Positions 1 through 5,913 of a stretch of 5,945 nt of DNA are shown piece after piece (the stretch's first letter is position 1; each line of letters begins with the position of its first letter). A model generated the notes under the pieces. The model was given only the letters and a program-made list of their open reading frames with translations. It did not search any database and was not told where the DNA came from. Source of the stretch: a bacterium. GTDB lineage: Bacteria > Muiribacteriota > Ozemobacteria > Ozemobacterales > Ozemobacteraceae. The DNA lies in NCBI GenBank assembly GCA_016192885.1, contig JACPTH010000375.1:1-5945 (forward strand), read 5' to 3'. The translations under genes were made by a program, and so were the position numbers.

Positions 1-15
1 CTTAACGTTAGAGAT

Positions 16-21
16 GGGAGG
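16..21 (+). promoter_or_regulatory. Ribosome binding site of hpf
   Basis: GGGAGG lies eight bases before the ATG at 30 and is a good Shine-Dalgarno match. It supports this ATG as the start of hpf. Only 29 bases precede the gene, so the promoter is outside the window or not recognisable. Confidence 0.75.
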
Positions 22-29
22 CGGGTTTT

Positions 30-620
30 ATGCAACTTGTCGTTACTGGAAAGAACATCCACCTTTCTGGCGCGTTAAAAGATTATGCTGAAAAGAAGCT
101 TTCTACATTAAAGAAGTATTTTGATCACATAATTGAAGTTGATGTTACCCTTTCGGTTGAGGAAGTAAAAGATCAAACCCGTAGTAGAGTTTGCGAGGTT
201 ACGGTTTGGGCCAACGGAAGCGTTTTGAGAGGTAAAAAAGCCTCGGAAGATATGTATGCTTCCATTGACATGGTCTCCGATAAAATTGAAAGGCAGTTAA
301 AAAAGTACAAGGAAAAATTAAAGGAGCGGCCGCGACGGTTTACCGATAGACAAGAAATAAGCGCAAGCCACAAGGTTATTTCGTTCTCTGAGGAACCTGA
401 AGCCTCTCAAAAGGAGCTTCACCCAACCCCTCCCGCGGCTCCGAAAATAATTCGAAGCGGAATGTTCGGAATTAAACCAATGTTTGCCGATGAAGCCGCC
501 GAGCAGCTGAAGCTTCTAAACCAGGGTTTTTATGTGTTTTCTAATGCCGAAACCAATCAAGTAAATGTAATTTATAAACGAAGCGACGGTAATTTTGGCC
601 TTATTGAACCTGAGTTTTAA
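30..620 (+). CDS. hpf: Long-form ribosome hibernation promoting factor
   Basis: This 196-residue protein matches the long form of HPF (RaiA/YfiA/S30AE family), which binds the 30S decoding region and pairs ribosomes into inactive 100S dimers in slow growth or stationary phase. Residues 1 to about 100 are the S30AE domain: it opens MQLVVTGKNIHLSGALKDYA, has the alternating strand-helix pattern, and ends in a basic helix (KKYKEKLKERPRR). A linker of about 35 residues, rich in Pro, Glu and Ser, follows. Residues 138-194 are the C-terminal dimerisation domain, with hallmarks KPM, FYVFSNAET, VNVIYKR and DGNFGLIEP. The length is typical of long HPF, which dimerises ribosomes without a separate RMF protein (family knowledge). 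The ATG has a good ribosome site eight bases upstream. ptsN follows after 51 bases with no convincing terminator between them, so an operon is likely. Confidence 0.96.
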   Translation: MQLVVTGKNIHLSGALKDYAEKKLSTLKKYFDHIIEVDVTLSVEEVKDQTRSRVCEVTVWANGSVLRGKKASEDMYASIDMVSDKIERQLKKYKEKLKERPRRFTDRQEISASHKVISFSEEPEASQKELHPTPPAAPKIIRSGMFGIKPMFADEAAEQLKLLNQGFYVFSNAETNQVNVIYKRSDGNFGLIEPEF

Positions 621-660
621 GTTCATCTTTTTCAAATGAAGGTTTGTTAAGGCACTTGAA

Positions 661-667
661 AGGGAGG
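661..667 (+). promoter_or_regulatory. Ribosome binding site deciding the TTG start of ptsN
   Basis: AGGGAGG ends four bases before TTG at 672. An in-frame TGA at 657-659 leaves no room for an earlier start, and the first ATG downstream in frame would remove the phosphorylation site. The spacing is slightly short, which with the TTG start may keep translation modest (inference). Confidence 0.65.
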
Positions 668-671
668 GCCT

Positions 672-1127
672 TTGGAGCTTACTGAATTCATTTTTCCGAA
701 ACTGATAAAGCTTGAGCTTGAAGCCACAAGAAAAGTTGAAGCCATTAAAGAGCTGATCGGCGTTCTTGATGGCGCGGGCTACATTACCGATGGGGAATCC
801 TTTTTAAAATCGGTTCTTGAGCGTGAGAAAGTCGGGTCAACCGGCATCGGCAAGGGAATCGCCATTCCCCATTCCAGGACAAATGCGATTCGAGAGGTCG
901 TAGTCGCTTTTGGAAGGTCAAAAAAAGGGATAGAATTTGATGCCTTAGATAATAAACCCGTTTTTTTGATTTTTATGATCGCATCTCCCGTGGAATCTGG
1001 TGGTCTATATTTAAAGGCTTTGGCAAGACTTTCTAGGCTTCTACGTTACCCCGATTTCCGTAATGAGTTAATGGAAGCAACCACTGCGGAGGAGGTTATT
1101 AAGATCATCTCTTCAGAGGAAAAGTAG
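672..1127 (+). CDS. ptsN: PTS EIIA domain protein, nitrogen-type (PtsN-like)
   Basis: This 151-residue single-domain protein belongs to the fructose/mannitol/nitrogen-type EIIA family (PTS_EIIA_2). These proteins accept phosphate from an HPr-like carrier; the stand-alone PtsN branch acts as a regulator rather than in sugar uptake. The signature REKVGSTGIGKGIAIPH spans residues 51-67, with His67 as the expected phosphorylation site. The later DNKPVFLIFMIASP block (93-106) also fits. One oddity is residue 113: the second conserved active-site histidine, in the HL segment of the family, is Tyr here (GGLYLKALARL). The start is TTG; a stop at 657-659 rules out longer forms and the family N-terminus aligns with it. 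It lies between hpf and secA; hpf-ptsN adjacency is well known from rpoN clusters, but no rpoN, hprK or rapZ is visible here. A fructose-specific EIIA is less likely because no transporter gene is adjacent. Confidence 0.92.
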   Translation: MELTEFIFPKLIKLELEATRKVEAIKELIGVLDGAGYITDGESFLKSVLEREKVGSTGIGKGIAIPHSRTNAIREVVVAFGRSKKGIEFDALDNKPVFLIFMIASPVESGGLYLKALARLSRLLRYPDFRNELMEATTAEEVIKIISSEEK

Positions 1128-1142
1128 GGGATTGAATACCCC
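1127..1142 (+). promoter_or_regulatory. Small G4/C4 hairpin overlapping the ptsN stop
   Basis: GGGG (1127-1130, sharing the last base of the TAG stop) can pair with CCCC (1139-1142) across the eight-base loop ATTGAATA. With only four GC pairs it is modest. It sits 12 bases before the terminator stem and may form part of the secA leader, but this is inference. Confidence 0.3.
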
Positions 1143-1154
1143 AAAAAGGCAAAA

Positions 1155-1189
1155 CGCGAAACTCAAAATTGAGTATCGCGCTTTTTTTT
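1155..1189 (+). terminator. Intrinsic terminator or attenuator in front of secA
   Basis: CGCGA (1155-1159) pairs with TCGCG (1176-1180), then an A-A mismatch, then ACTCA (1161-1165) pairs with TGAGT (1170-1174) around a small AAAT loop. The GC-rich base is followed by C and eight Ts (1182-1189). This is a textbook rho-independent terminator for plus-strand transcription. On the minus strand the stem is followed by TTTTGCCTTTTT, so it could work both ways. Its U tract ends 12 bases before the secA ATG, leaving no room for a promoter between them. It may fully end the hpf-ptsN transcript or partly control read-through into secA. Confidence 0.8.
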
Positions 1190-1191
1190 CA

Positions 1192-1196
1192 AAAGG
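1192..1196 (+). promoter_or_regulatory. Ribosome binding site of secA
   Basis: AAAGG ends five bases before ATG at 1202. It favours this ATG over the in-frame TTG at 1169, which lies inside the terminator stem. The neighbouring T tract could pair with AAAAG (1191-1195) as a weak A-U helix, but the effect is uncertain. Confidence 0.6.
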
Positions 1197-1201
1197 TCCA
1201 T

Positions 1202-3946
1202 ATGTTTAAATGGTTGGTAAAGGCATTTCGTTACTTTATTCCCGATTTTAACTCCCGAGAAATAGAAAGACTTGGAAAAATTTTAGATGAAGTCAATGGT
1301 TTTTCCGAGGATTTTTCAACCTTCTCCGATTCCCAACTTTCAGAAATGACCGCTAAGTTTCGGGAGCGCTTGTTCGACGGGGAAACTCTTGATGACATAA
1401 AAGCCGAAGCCTTCGCCGTTGTTCGGGAAGTTTCGACCAGGCAACTCGGAATGAGACATTTTGACGTTCAAATCCTTGGCGGATTTGCCCTTCATGAGGG
1501 GCGAATCGTTGAAATGAAAACAGGCGAAGGAAAAACACTTGTAGCTACCCTTCCGCTATACTTGAATTCTTTAGAATTGAATCCCGAATGGGTTGACCTT
1601 GCGAAAGAAAAAAATTTACGGGAGTTTAAACCCATTGAAAATAACAATGGGATAATAGTTCCCGTAGGGCGTGGGGCTGTTTTGGTTACCGTAAACGATT
1701 ATCTGGCCAAACGGGATTCGGAATGGATGGGGAAGATTTTCCGCGCTTTAAATTTGTCCGTCGGTTTGAACATACATGGTTTGGATGCGAATGAAAAACG
1801 GGAAGCATACGCCTCTGATATTACCTATGGGACAAATAACGAATTCGGCTTTGACTATTTGCGCGATAATATGGCCCTTCGCTTGGCTGACTGCGTTCAA
1901 AGGCCCGAATACAACTTCGCGATTGTTGATGAAGTCGATTCTATCTTAATTGACGAAGCCCGAACCCCCTTGATAATTTCAGGGCCTGCGGAAAAAGCAA
2001 CCGGCCTTTATTACACATTCGCGCAAGTTGTTCGCGATCACCTTAAGCAAGATTCTCATTACACGATTGATGAAAAAAGTCACGGTGTAAGTATTACCGA
2101 AGAAGGGATTAGCAAGGTCGAACAAGTTCTAGGCGTAAATAATCTTTATGACAACCGAAACATCGAACTCGTGCACCATCTTCAAAACGCCCTAAAAGCA
2201 AAACATTTTTTCCGGCGTGACCAAGAATATATCGTTAAACCCCGAGAAGATGGCCCTGGAAAAGAAGTTCTCATAGTCGATGAATTTACGGGGCGCCTGA
2301 TGTTTGGACGACGTTATTCTGATGGGCTTCACCAAGCTATTGAAGCAAAAGAAGGAGTCACCATTCAACAGGAAAATCAAACGCTTGCTTCAATTACTTT
2401 CCAAAATTATTTTCGATTATACAGAAAATTAGCTGGGATGACCGGTACCGCGGAAACAGAAGCCAAGGAGTTTAAAGAAATATACAATTGCGACGTAGTG
2501 GTAATTCCGCCAAATAAATCTATGGTTCGGGAGGATTTTTCAGACGTAATTTACAAAACGGTTGAAGAAAAATTTGAAGCCATAGTTGAGCACATTATTG
2601 AGATTCATTCTAGAAAGCAGCCCGTTCTGGTTGGTACGGTTTCCATCGAAAAGAGCGAATTGGTCGCATCCATGCTTCGGAAACGAAACTTTGACTGCCA
2701 AGTCCTTAACGCGAAGTATCATGAGAAAGAGGCTGAAATCATTGCCCAAGCCGGTCGAGAAGATGCAATCACCATCGCCACCAACATGGCGGGCCGGGGA
2801 ACCGATATTCTTTTGGGTGGAAATCCGGAAATGCTTTCGTTTCAGGAAGTTGGAAAGCGCGGAACCCCTGAATTTGAAGAGGCCGTTTTGCGATATCGCA
2901 AACAATGTGATGAAGAGAAAGGCAGGGTGGTTGAATCCGGCGGGTTATACATCATCGGAACCGAGCGACATGAAGCCCGCAGAATTGATAATCAGTTAAG
3001 GGGGCGGGCAGGTCGCCAGGGCGACCCCGGTGCAAGTCAATTTTATCTTTCCCTTGAAGACGACTTGATGCGCCTTTTTGGCTCAGCTAACATCGCAAGC
3101 TGGATGGAGCGATTTGGATGGGAGAAAAACACCCCAATAGAACACCCATGGATTTCCAAATCAATTGAAAATGCTCAAAAGAAGGTTGAGGCTCATCACT
3201 TCGACATCAGAAAGCATGTTTTAAAATACGACGATGTGATGAATCAACAGCGTGCAATGATCTACAAGGAGCGTCGCAAAGCCTTGGAACAATCCGATAT
3301 CCATGAAGACATGCTTGGAATGGCCCAGGAAGTCATGGAAGGAGTTTTGCGAAGAAACATGAACCCGGAAGTTGATCCCGATGATTGGGACTACAATTCT
3401 ATTGTAGAACAACTTGGAAAAGTTTTCCCAATTCAGGTTTCCTCCGATCAGCTAAAAAGATACTCGGTTGATGAGCTCAAAGAAGAGTTAATGAACCTAA
3501 TCAAAGCCAAACTTGATGAAAAAGAGGCGGAAATAGGACAAACCGAATTTCGCCAAATGGAAAAATATCTATTGTTGCAAATTGTAGATTCAAAATGGAA
3601 GGATCATCTTTATAACATAGATAATTTGCAGGACGGAATTCACCTAAGGTCAGGGGGGCAACGCGACCCTTTGGTCGAATTCAAAATTGAAGGCTTTCAA
3701 ATTTTCCAGGATATGATTGAAAGCATTAAGGAAGAGTTGTTGTATTATTTGTTTCGAATGCAATATTCTCCCGCGGAAGAAAAAGAGGCAATTGAACAAA
3801 AGCAGCAGGAAATGTATTACAACCGCGGAGAGGGCAGCGAACAAGCTCGCGCCCCAAAAAGGGCCCCCACAAAAATCGGCAGAAACGACCCATGCCCATG
3901 CGGGAGCGGAAGAAAATACAAAAAATGCTGTGGGATGAATCAGTAA
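1202..3946 (+). CDS. secA: Preprotein translocase ATPase SecA
   Basis: SecA is the cytoplasmic ATPase that drives unfolded secretory proteins through SecYEG. From ATG 1202 it has 914 residues, a normal SecA length. Visible parts, numbered from that ATG: Walker A GEGKT at 108-112; VTVNDYLAKRD at 162-172; the DEVD box at 243-246 followed by ARTPLIISG; a preprotein cross-linking region ending near VDEFTGR (359-365); LAGMTGTA (410-417); NMAGRGTDI (528-536); the arginine-finger motif RGRAGRQGD (600-608); YDDVMNQQR of the helical scaffold (676-684); and IHLRSGGQRDP (813-823). The C-terminal zinc motif has Cys898, 900, 909 and 910 (C-x-C-x8-C-C), the SecB- and ribosome-binding type of tail. Nothing catalytic is missing. 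The odd feature is about 30 extra residues at 125-154, between Walker A and motif Ia. The ATG start is chosen because MFKWLVKAF resembles known SecA N-termini and has a ribosome site; TTG 1169 would add 11 residues from within the terminator. Confidence 0.98.
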   Translation: MFKWLVKAFRYFIPDFNSREIERLGKILDEVNGFSEDFSTFSDSQLSEMTAKFRERLFDGETLDDIKAEAFAVVREVSTRQLGMRHFDVQILGGFALHEGRIVEMKTGEGKTLVATLPLYLNSLELNPEWVDLAKEKNLREFKPIENNNGIIVPVGRGAVLVTVNDYLAKRDSEWMGKIFRALNLSVGLNIHGLDANEKREAYASDITYGTNNEFGFDYLRDNMALRLADCVQRPEYNFAIVDEVDSILIDEARTPLIISGPAEKATGLYYTFAQVVRDHLKQDSHYTIDEKSHGVSITEEGISKVEQVLGVNNLYDNRNIELVHHLQNALKAKHFFRRDQEYIVKPREDGPGKEVLIVDEFTGRLMFGRRYSDGLHQAIEAKEGVTIQQENQTLASITFQNYFRLYRKLAGMTGTAETEAKEFKEIYNCDVVVIPPNKSMVREDFSDVIYKTVEEKFEAIVEHIIEIHSRKQPVLVGTVSIEKSELVASMLRKRNFDCQVLNAKYHEKEAEIIAQAGREDAITIATNMAGRGTDILLGGNPEMLSFQEVGKRGTPEFEEAVLRYRKQCDEEKGRVVESGGLYIIGTERHEARRIDNQLRGRAGRQGDPGASQFYLSLEDDLMRLFGSANIASWMERFGWEKNTPIEHPWISKSIENAQKKVEAHHFDIRKHVLKYDDVMNQQRAMIYKERRKALEQSDIHEDMLGMAQEVMEGVLRRNMNPEVDPDDWDYNSIVEQLGKVFPIQVSSDQLKRYSVDELKEELMNLIKAKLDEKEAEIGQTEFRQMEKYLLLQIVDSKWKDHLYNIDNLQDGIHLRSGGQRDPLVEFKIEGFQIFQDMIESIKEELLYYLFRMQYSPAEEKEAIEQKQQEMYYNRGEGSEQARAPKRAPTKIGRNDPCPCGSGRKYKKCCGMNQ

Positions 3947-3960
3947 CTCAGGGGAATTTT

Positions 3961-3981
3961 TGATTGCTGATTGCTGATTTT
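3961..3981 (+). repeat. Short heptamer tandem repeat
   Basis: TGATTGC occurs twice in tandem (3961-3967, 3968-3974), followed by a decayed third copy TGATTTT (3975-3981). It lies just after secA and borders the promoter candidate. It could be slippage-derived low-complexity DNA or a fragment of a dispersed intergenic repeat; one copy cannot decide. Confidence 0.5.
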
Positions 3982-4009
3982 TGAATTGAGCTGATACCAT
4001 TTTTAACAT
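3981..4009 (+). promoter_or_regulatory. Candidate promoter for the lipoprotein gene
   Basis: TTGAAT (3981-3986) and TAACAT (4004-4009) are 17 bases apart, each matching four of six positions of the housekeeping sigma consensus. Transcription would begin near 4016 and give a leader of about 48 bases before ATG 4064, containing the hairpin at 4036-4056. In AT-rich DNA such matches are common, so this is tentative. Confidence 0.3.
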
Positions 4010-4035
4010 CGCTCGCTAATTTTCCGATCCCATTT

Positions 4036-4056
4036 CTCCGATAATTACTTTCGGAG
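4036..4056 (+). promoter_or_regulatory. Hairpin covering the Shine-Dalgarno before the lipoprotein
   Basis: CTCCGA (4036-4041) pairs perfectly with TCGGAG (4051-4056) around a nine-base loop. The right arm contains most of the Shine-Dalgarno GGAGGT (4053-4058). A second copy of TCCGAT at 4023-4028 could pair with TCGGA instead, so two alternative pairings exist. The arrangement would allow translational control or thermal opening, but it resembles no riboswitch class I know. Confidence 0.4.
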
Positions 4057-4063
4057 GTGGATT

Positions 4064-4129
4064 ATGGAGCTTTCTAGGATTGGGAATTTTAAAAAATGCT
4101 GTTTTCTATTTTTTGTATATTTTTTGTAG
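4064..4129 (+). other. 21-codon ORF: leader peptide or true lipoprotein N-terminus
   Basis: ATG 4064 has the best ribosome site in this gap (GGAGGT, five bases upstream). It encodes 21 residues, starting MELSRIGNFKK and continuing with Cys, Phe, Leu, Val and Tyr, then stops at TAG 4127-4129. Arg5, Lys10 and Lys11 followed by a hydrophobic run look like the start of a signal peptide. It overlaps the lipoprotein frame by 34 bases in a different frame. It may be the real start of the lipoprotein, joined by frameshift or by a base missing in a homopolymer, or a leader peptide. Confidence 0.4.
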
Positions 4130-5913
4130 GAGCGTTGGATTTATTTCTTTCAAGCTGCACCTCAGGGAATTCGGTTGTTGGAAATGATATTAAATCTACC
4201 GGAGATGCGACCCAAACCTCCGCTACATCATCAACTTCCGGAACATTCGGAACCGGAACCTCCACGGGAACCCAAACCTCTAGCTCAACCCCTAAACCAC
4301 CAGGAAATTCAGCGCCCGTCGTAAAAATTACGGTCAACCCTGAATCAGTCGGCTTCGGGGGTGAAGTTTCTCTTGTTGCGGAAGCCATAGACCCGGATGG
4401 GGATCCCGTTAACATCTCCTGGATGGCCTCGGAAGGTTCCGTCCTAAACAAATTTTCAAATAAAGCTACTTGGCTTGCTCCAAGCAAAGTAACAACAACA
4501 GAAATAATTTGTTCAGCGGATGATGGAAATGGCGCGCGCGGTTCGGCTAAGACCAATATTCAGGTTTTAGGCGGTCGGAAATATGGCTTGGAACTTTCAA
4601 TGTCTCGCTTCTCTCTAAATTCCGGAATAAGTCAAGACGGCCAAGATTCTGACTGGGTTCCGCTTTCCCAAGCAAAAGTGACTATTCCCGAATTAAACAA
4701 AGTGGCGATTTCAGATTCCCAAGGAAAAGTCGGGTTCGAGATTGATTCAAATGAAAAGCTTGCTTCAGCAACCGAGGTTTGGGTGCAATATCTCGATTGG
4801 GAAGTAAGGTATAAAGCTAACCTTTCTTTGGGAATAACCTCTTTTTCAGACAAAATTCATTTGTATCCAGGGTATGAGGGGGTTTCCGTCGCGATTGGGC
4901 GGGGAGACAGCTTTTTGAATCAACGAAGCGGCGTTTTAATTACGACAATAGAAAGTCGCAACGGACAATCAAACCCGCTTCTGGAAGTCTCTGTCGATGT
5001 AGGCTCGGACAAACAACTTGCAAGAACGGGCCTTGCGTTTCTTAACTCGCCAACCGGTTCAGGAGAAGTTCCATTAACAATAAATAAACCCGGCTATAGC
5101 GGGGTCTCTCAGCTAAAAATCCCGGTTTCACTCGACGGCGTTACTCTCGTTCTAGCCCGCTTGCGGTTAGCAAGTGAAGCCCCCCGCGGAGAAGCCAAAA
5201 TAGCATGGACGAAACCCTACAACGGCCAAAAGGTAGTTTCGGTATCCGGACCGTTTGAAATTGGGTTCGCTCAACCAATGGAAAAGGAAACAATTTTCGA
5301 CGATATCCAAATTGCAATTCAGGAAATTGAAAGCAAAAATACCGTAGTGGTAACCGGGCCTTCAATCAAGAATAGATTTAGGCTTGAATGGGATGGTAAC
5401 ATGGTTTTGCGACTTATCCCTACTTCTCCATTAAAATCTTTAAAACGTTATAGCCTGCTAATGGATAGGATTATTGCTCGCACGGTTGACGGAAGAGTGT
5501 TGAAAAACTATGGCGGAATGTTTGGAACTTTTACTACGGATGTTGATTTATTCCCCGTAATTTCCGCGACCAATCCGCGAAACGGAGATTCAGGAGTTCC
5601 AAGATCCGGACCATTCGTTATTAGATTTGACCAACCCATGGAAAAAGAGAGTCTGGAGAAAAAACTTTTGCTTGAAATATCGGATCTTGAAACAGGGTCT
5701 AAGGTTTCTATAGATGAATCAGCGTTATCATCCCAATTTAGCGTAATTTGGAGCGAGAGCGATACGACTCTTTCGCTTGTTCCAAAAAAAATGCTTAAAG
5801 CAAACCATTCCTATTTGGTAAAGTTGCTAAAAACCGGTCTCAGATCCAAAAACCAAAAACCAATAGGGGGCTTGGAGAATCTTTGGGGCCAGTTCTCAAC
5901 CGGAGAATTGTAA
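4096..5913 (+). CDS. Multi-domain surface lipoprotein with Ig-like and Big_5 domains
   Basis: I do not recognise a specific gene; the protein (605 residues from ATG 4096) is a probable Sec-exported, lipid-anchored, all-beta envelope protein. Residues 1-20 are a hydrophobic signal segment ending in lipobox LSSC, with Cys21 as the lipidated residue. Residues 22-70 form a Ser/Thr/Gly-rich tether. Residues 73-157 look like a PKD or cadherin-like Ig fold (EAIDPDGDPVNISW). About 188-258 and 276-357 resemble carboxypeptidase-regulatory-like sandwiches (QAKVTIPELNKVAISDSQGK), a weaker call. Residues 368-481 and 486-603 are two copies of a SbsA-type Ig domain (Big_5), each with SGPF, QPMEKE and a closing FGTFTT or WGQFST. 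No enzyme motif is visible, so adhesion, scaffold or structural roles are guesses. The start is uncertain: the ribosome site for ATG 4096 is weak (GGGA, ten bases away), the n-region has no Lys or Arg, and TAA at 4090-4092 blocks an earlier in-frame start. Confidence 0.75.
   Translation: MLFSIFCIFFVGALDLFLSSCTSGNSVVGNDIKSTGDATQTSATSSTSGTFGTGTSTGTQTSSSTPKPPGNSAPVVKITVNPESVGFGGEVSLVAEAIDPDGDPVNISWMASEGSVLNKFSNKATWLAPSKVTTTEIICSADDGNGARGSAKTNIQVLGGRKYGLELSMSRFSLNSGISQDGQDSDWVPLSQAKVTIPELNKVAISDSQGKVGFEIDSNEKLASATEVWVQYLDWEVRYKANLSLGITSFSDKIHLYPGYEGVSVAIGRGDSFLNQRSGVLITTIESRNGQSNPLLEVSVDVGSDKQLARTGLAFLNSPTGSGEVPLTINKPGYSGVSQLKIPVSLDGVTLVLARLRLASEAPRGEAKIAWTKPYNGQKVVSVSGPFEIGFAQPMEKETIFDDIQIAIQEIESKNTVVVTGPSIKNRFRLEWDGNMVLRLIPTSPLKSLKRYSLLMDRIIARTVDGRVLKNYGGMFGTFTTDVDLFPVISATNPRNGDSGVPRSGPFVIRFDQPMEKESLEKKLLLEISDLETGSKVSIDESALSSQFSVIWSESDTTLSLVPKKMLKANHSYLVKLLKTGLRSKNQKPIGGLENLWGQFSTGEL
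4120..4126 (+). promoter_or_regulatory. Candidate -1 frameshift heptamer U UUU UUG
   Basis: In the frame of ATG 4064 the codons are TAT TTT TTG TAG, so T TTT TTG is in the correct phase for a -1 slip immediately before the stop. Slipping yields TTT TTT GTA GGA, the lipoprotein frame. Four bases downstream, AGC-TTGGA (4131-4139, with G4134 bulged) can pair with TTTCAAGCT (4148-4156; the first T unpaired) as a weak hairpin. Chance in a T-rich signal-peptide region is a real alternative. Confidence 0.3.

Noticed and set aside
622..640. TTCAT/ATGAA hairpin between hpf and ptsN
   Set aside because: Five mostly A-T pairs with a nine-base loop and no following T tract; too weak for a terminator.
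1169..1201. In-frame TTG start that would extend SecA by 11 residues
   Set aside because: It lies in the terminator stem without a ribosome site, and the ATG at 1202 matches known SecA N-termini and has its own AAAGG.
2540..2905. 121-codon minus-strand frame opposite secA
   Set aside because: It is a shadow of the conserved NBD2 coding region with no family features.
2586..2999. 137-codon plus-strand frame inside secA
   Set aside because: It lies wholly within highly conserved SecA motor motifs in another frame, and its product resembles nothing.
3650..4009. 119-codon minus-strand frame opposite the secA end
   Set aside because: Most of it is complementary to the SecA C-terminus; its apparent hydrophobic stretch comes from the reverse of Glu/Lys codons.
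3984..4023. Possible secA terminator (GAGC with GCTC, then AATTTT)
   Set aside because: Four pairs, a three-base bulge and a 19-base loop, with only a short T run; not convincing.
4089..4556. 155-codon minus-strand frame opposite the lipoprotein start
   Set aside because: It is the complement of the Ser/Thr-rich coding region, has no recognisable domain and lacks a convincing ribosome site.
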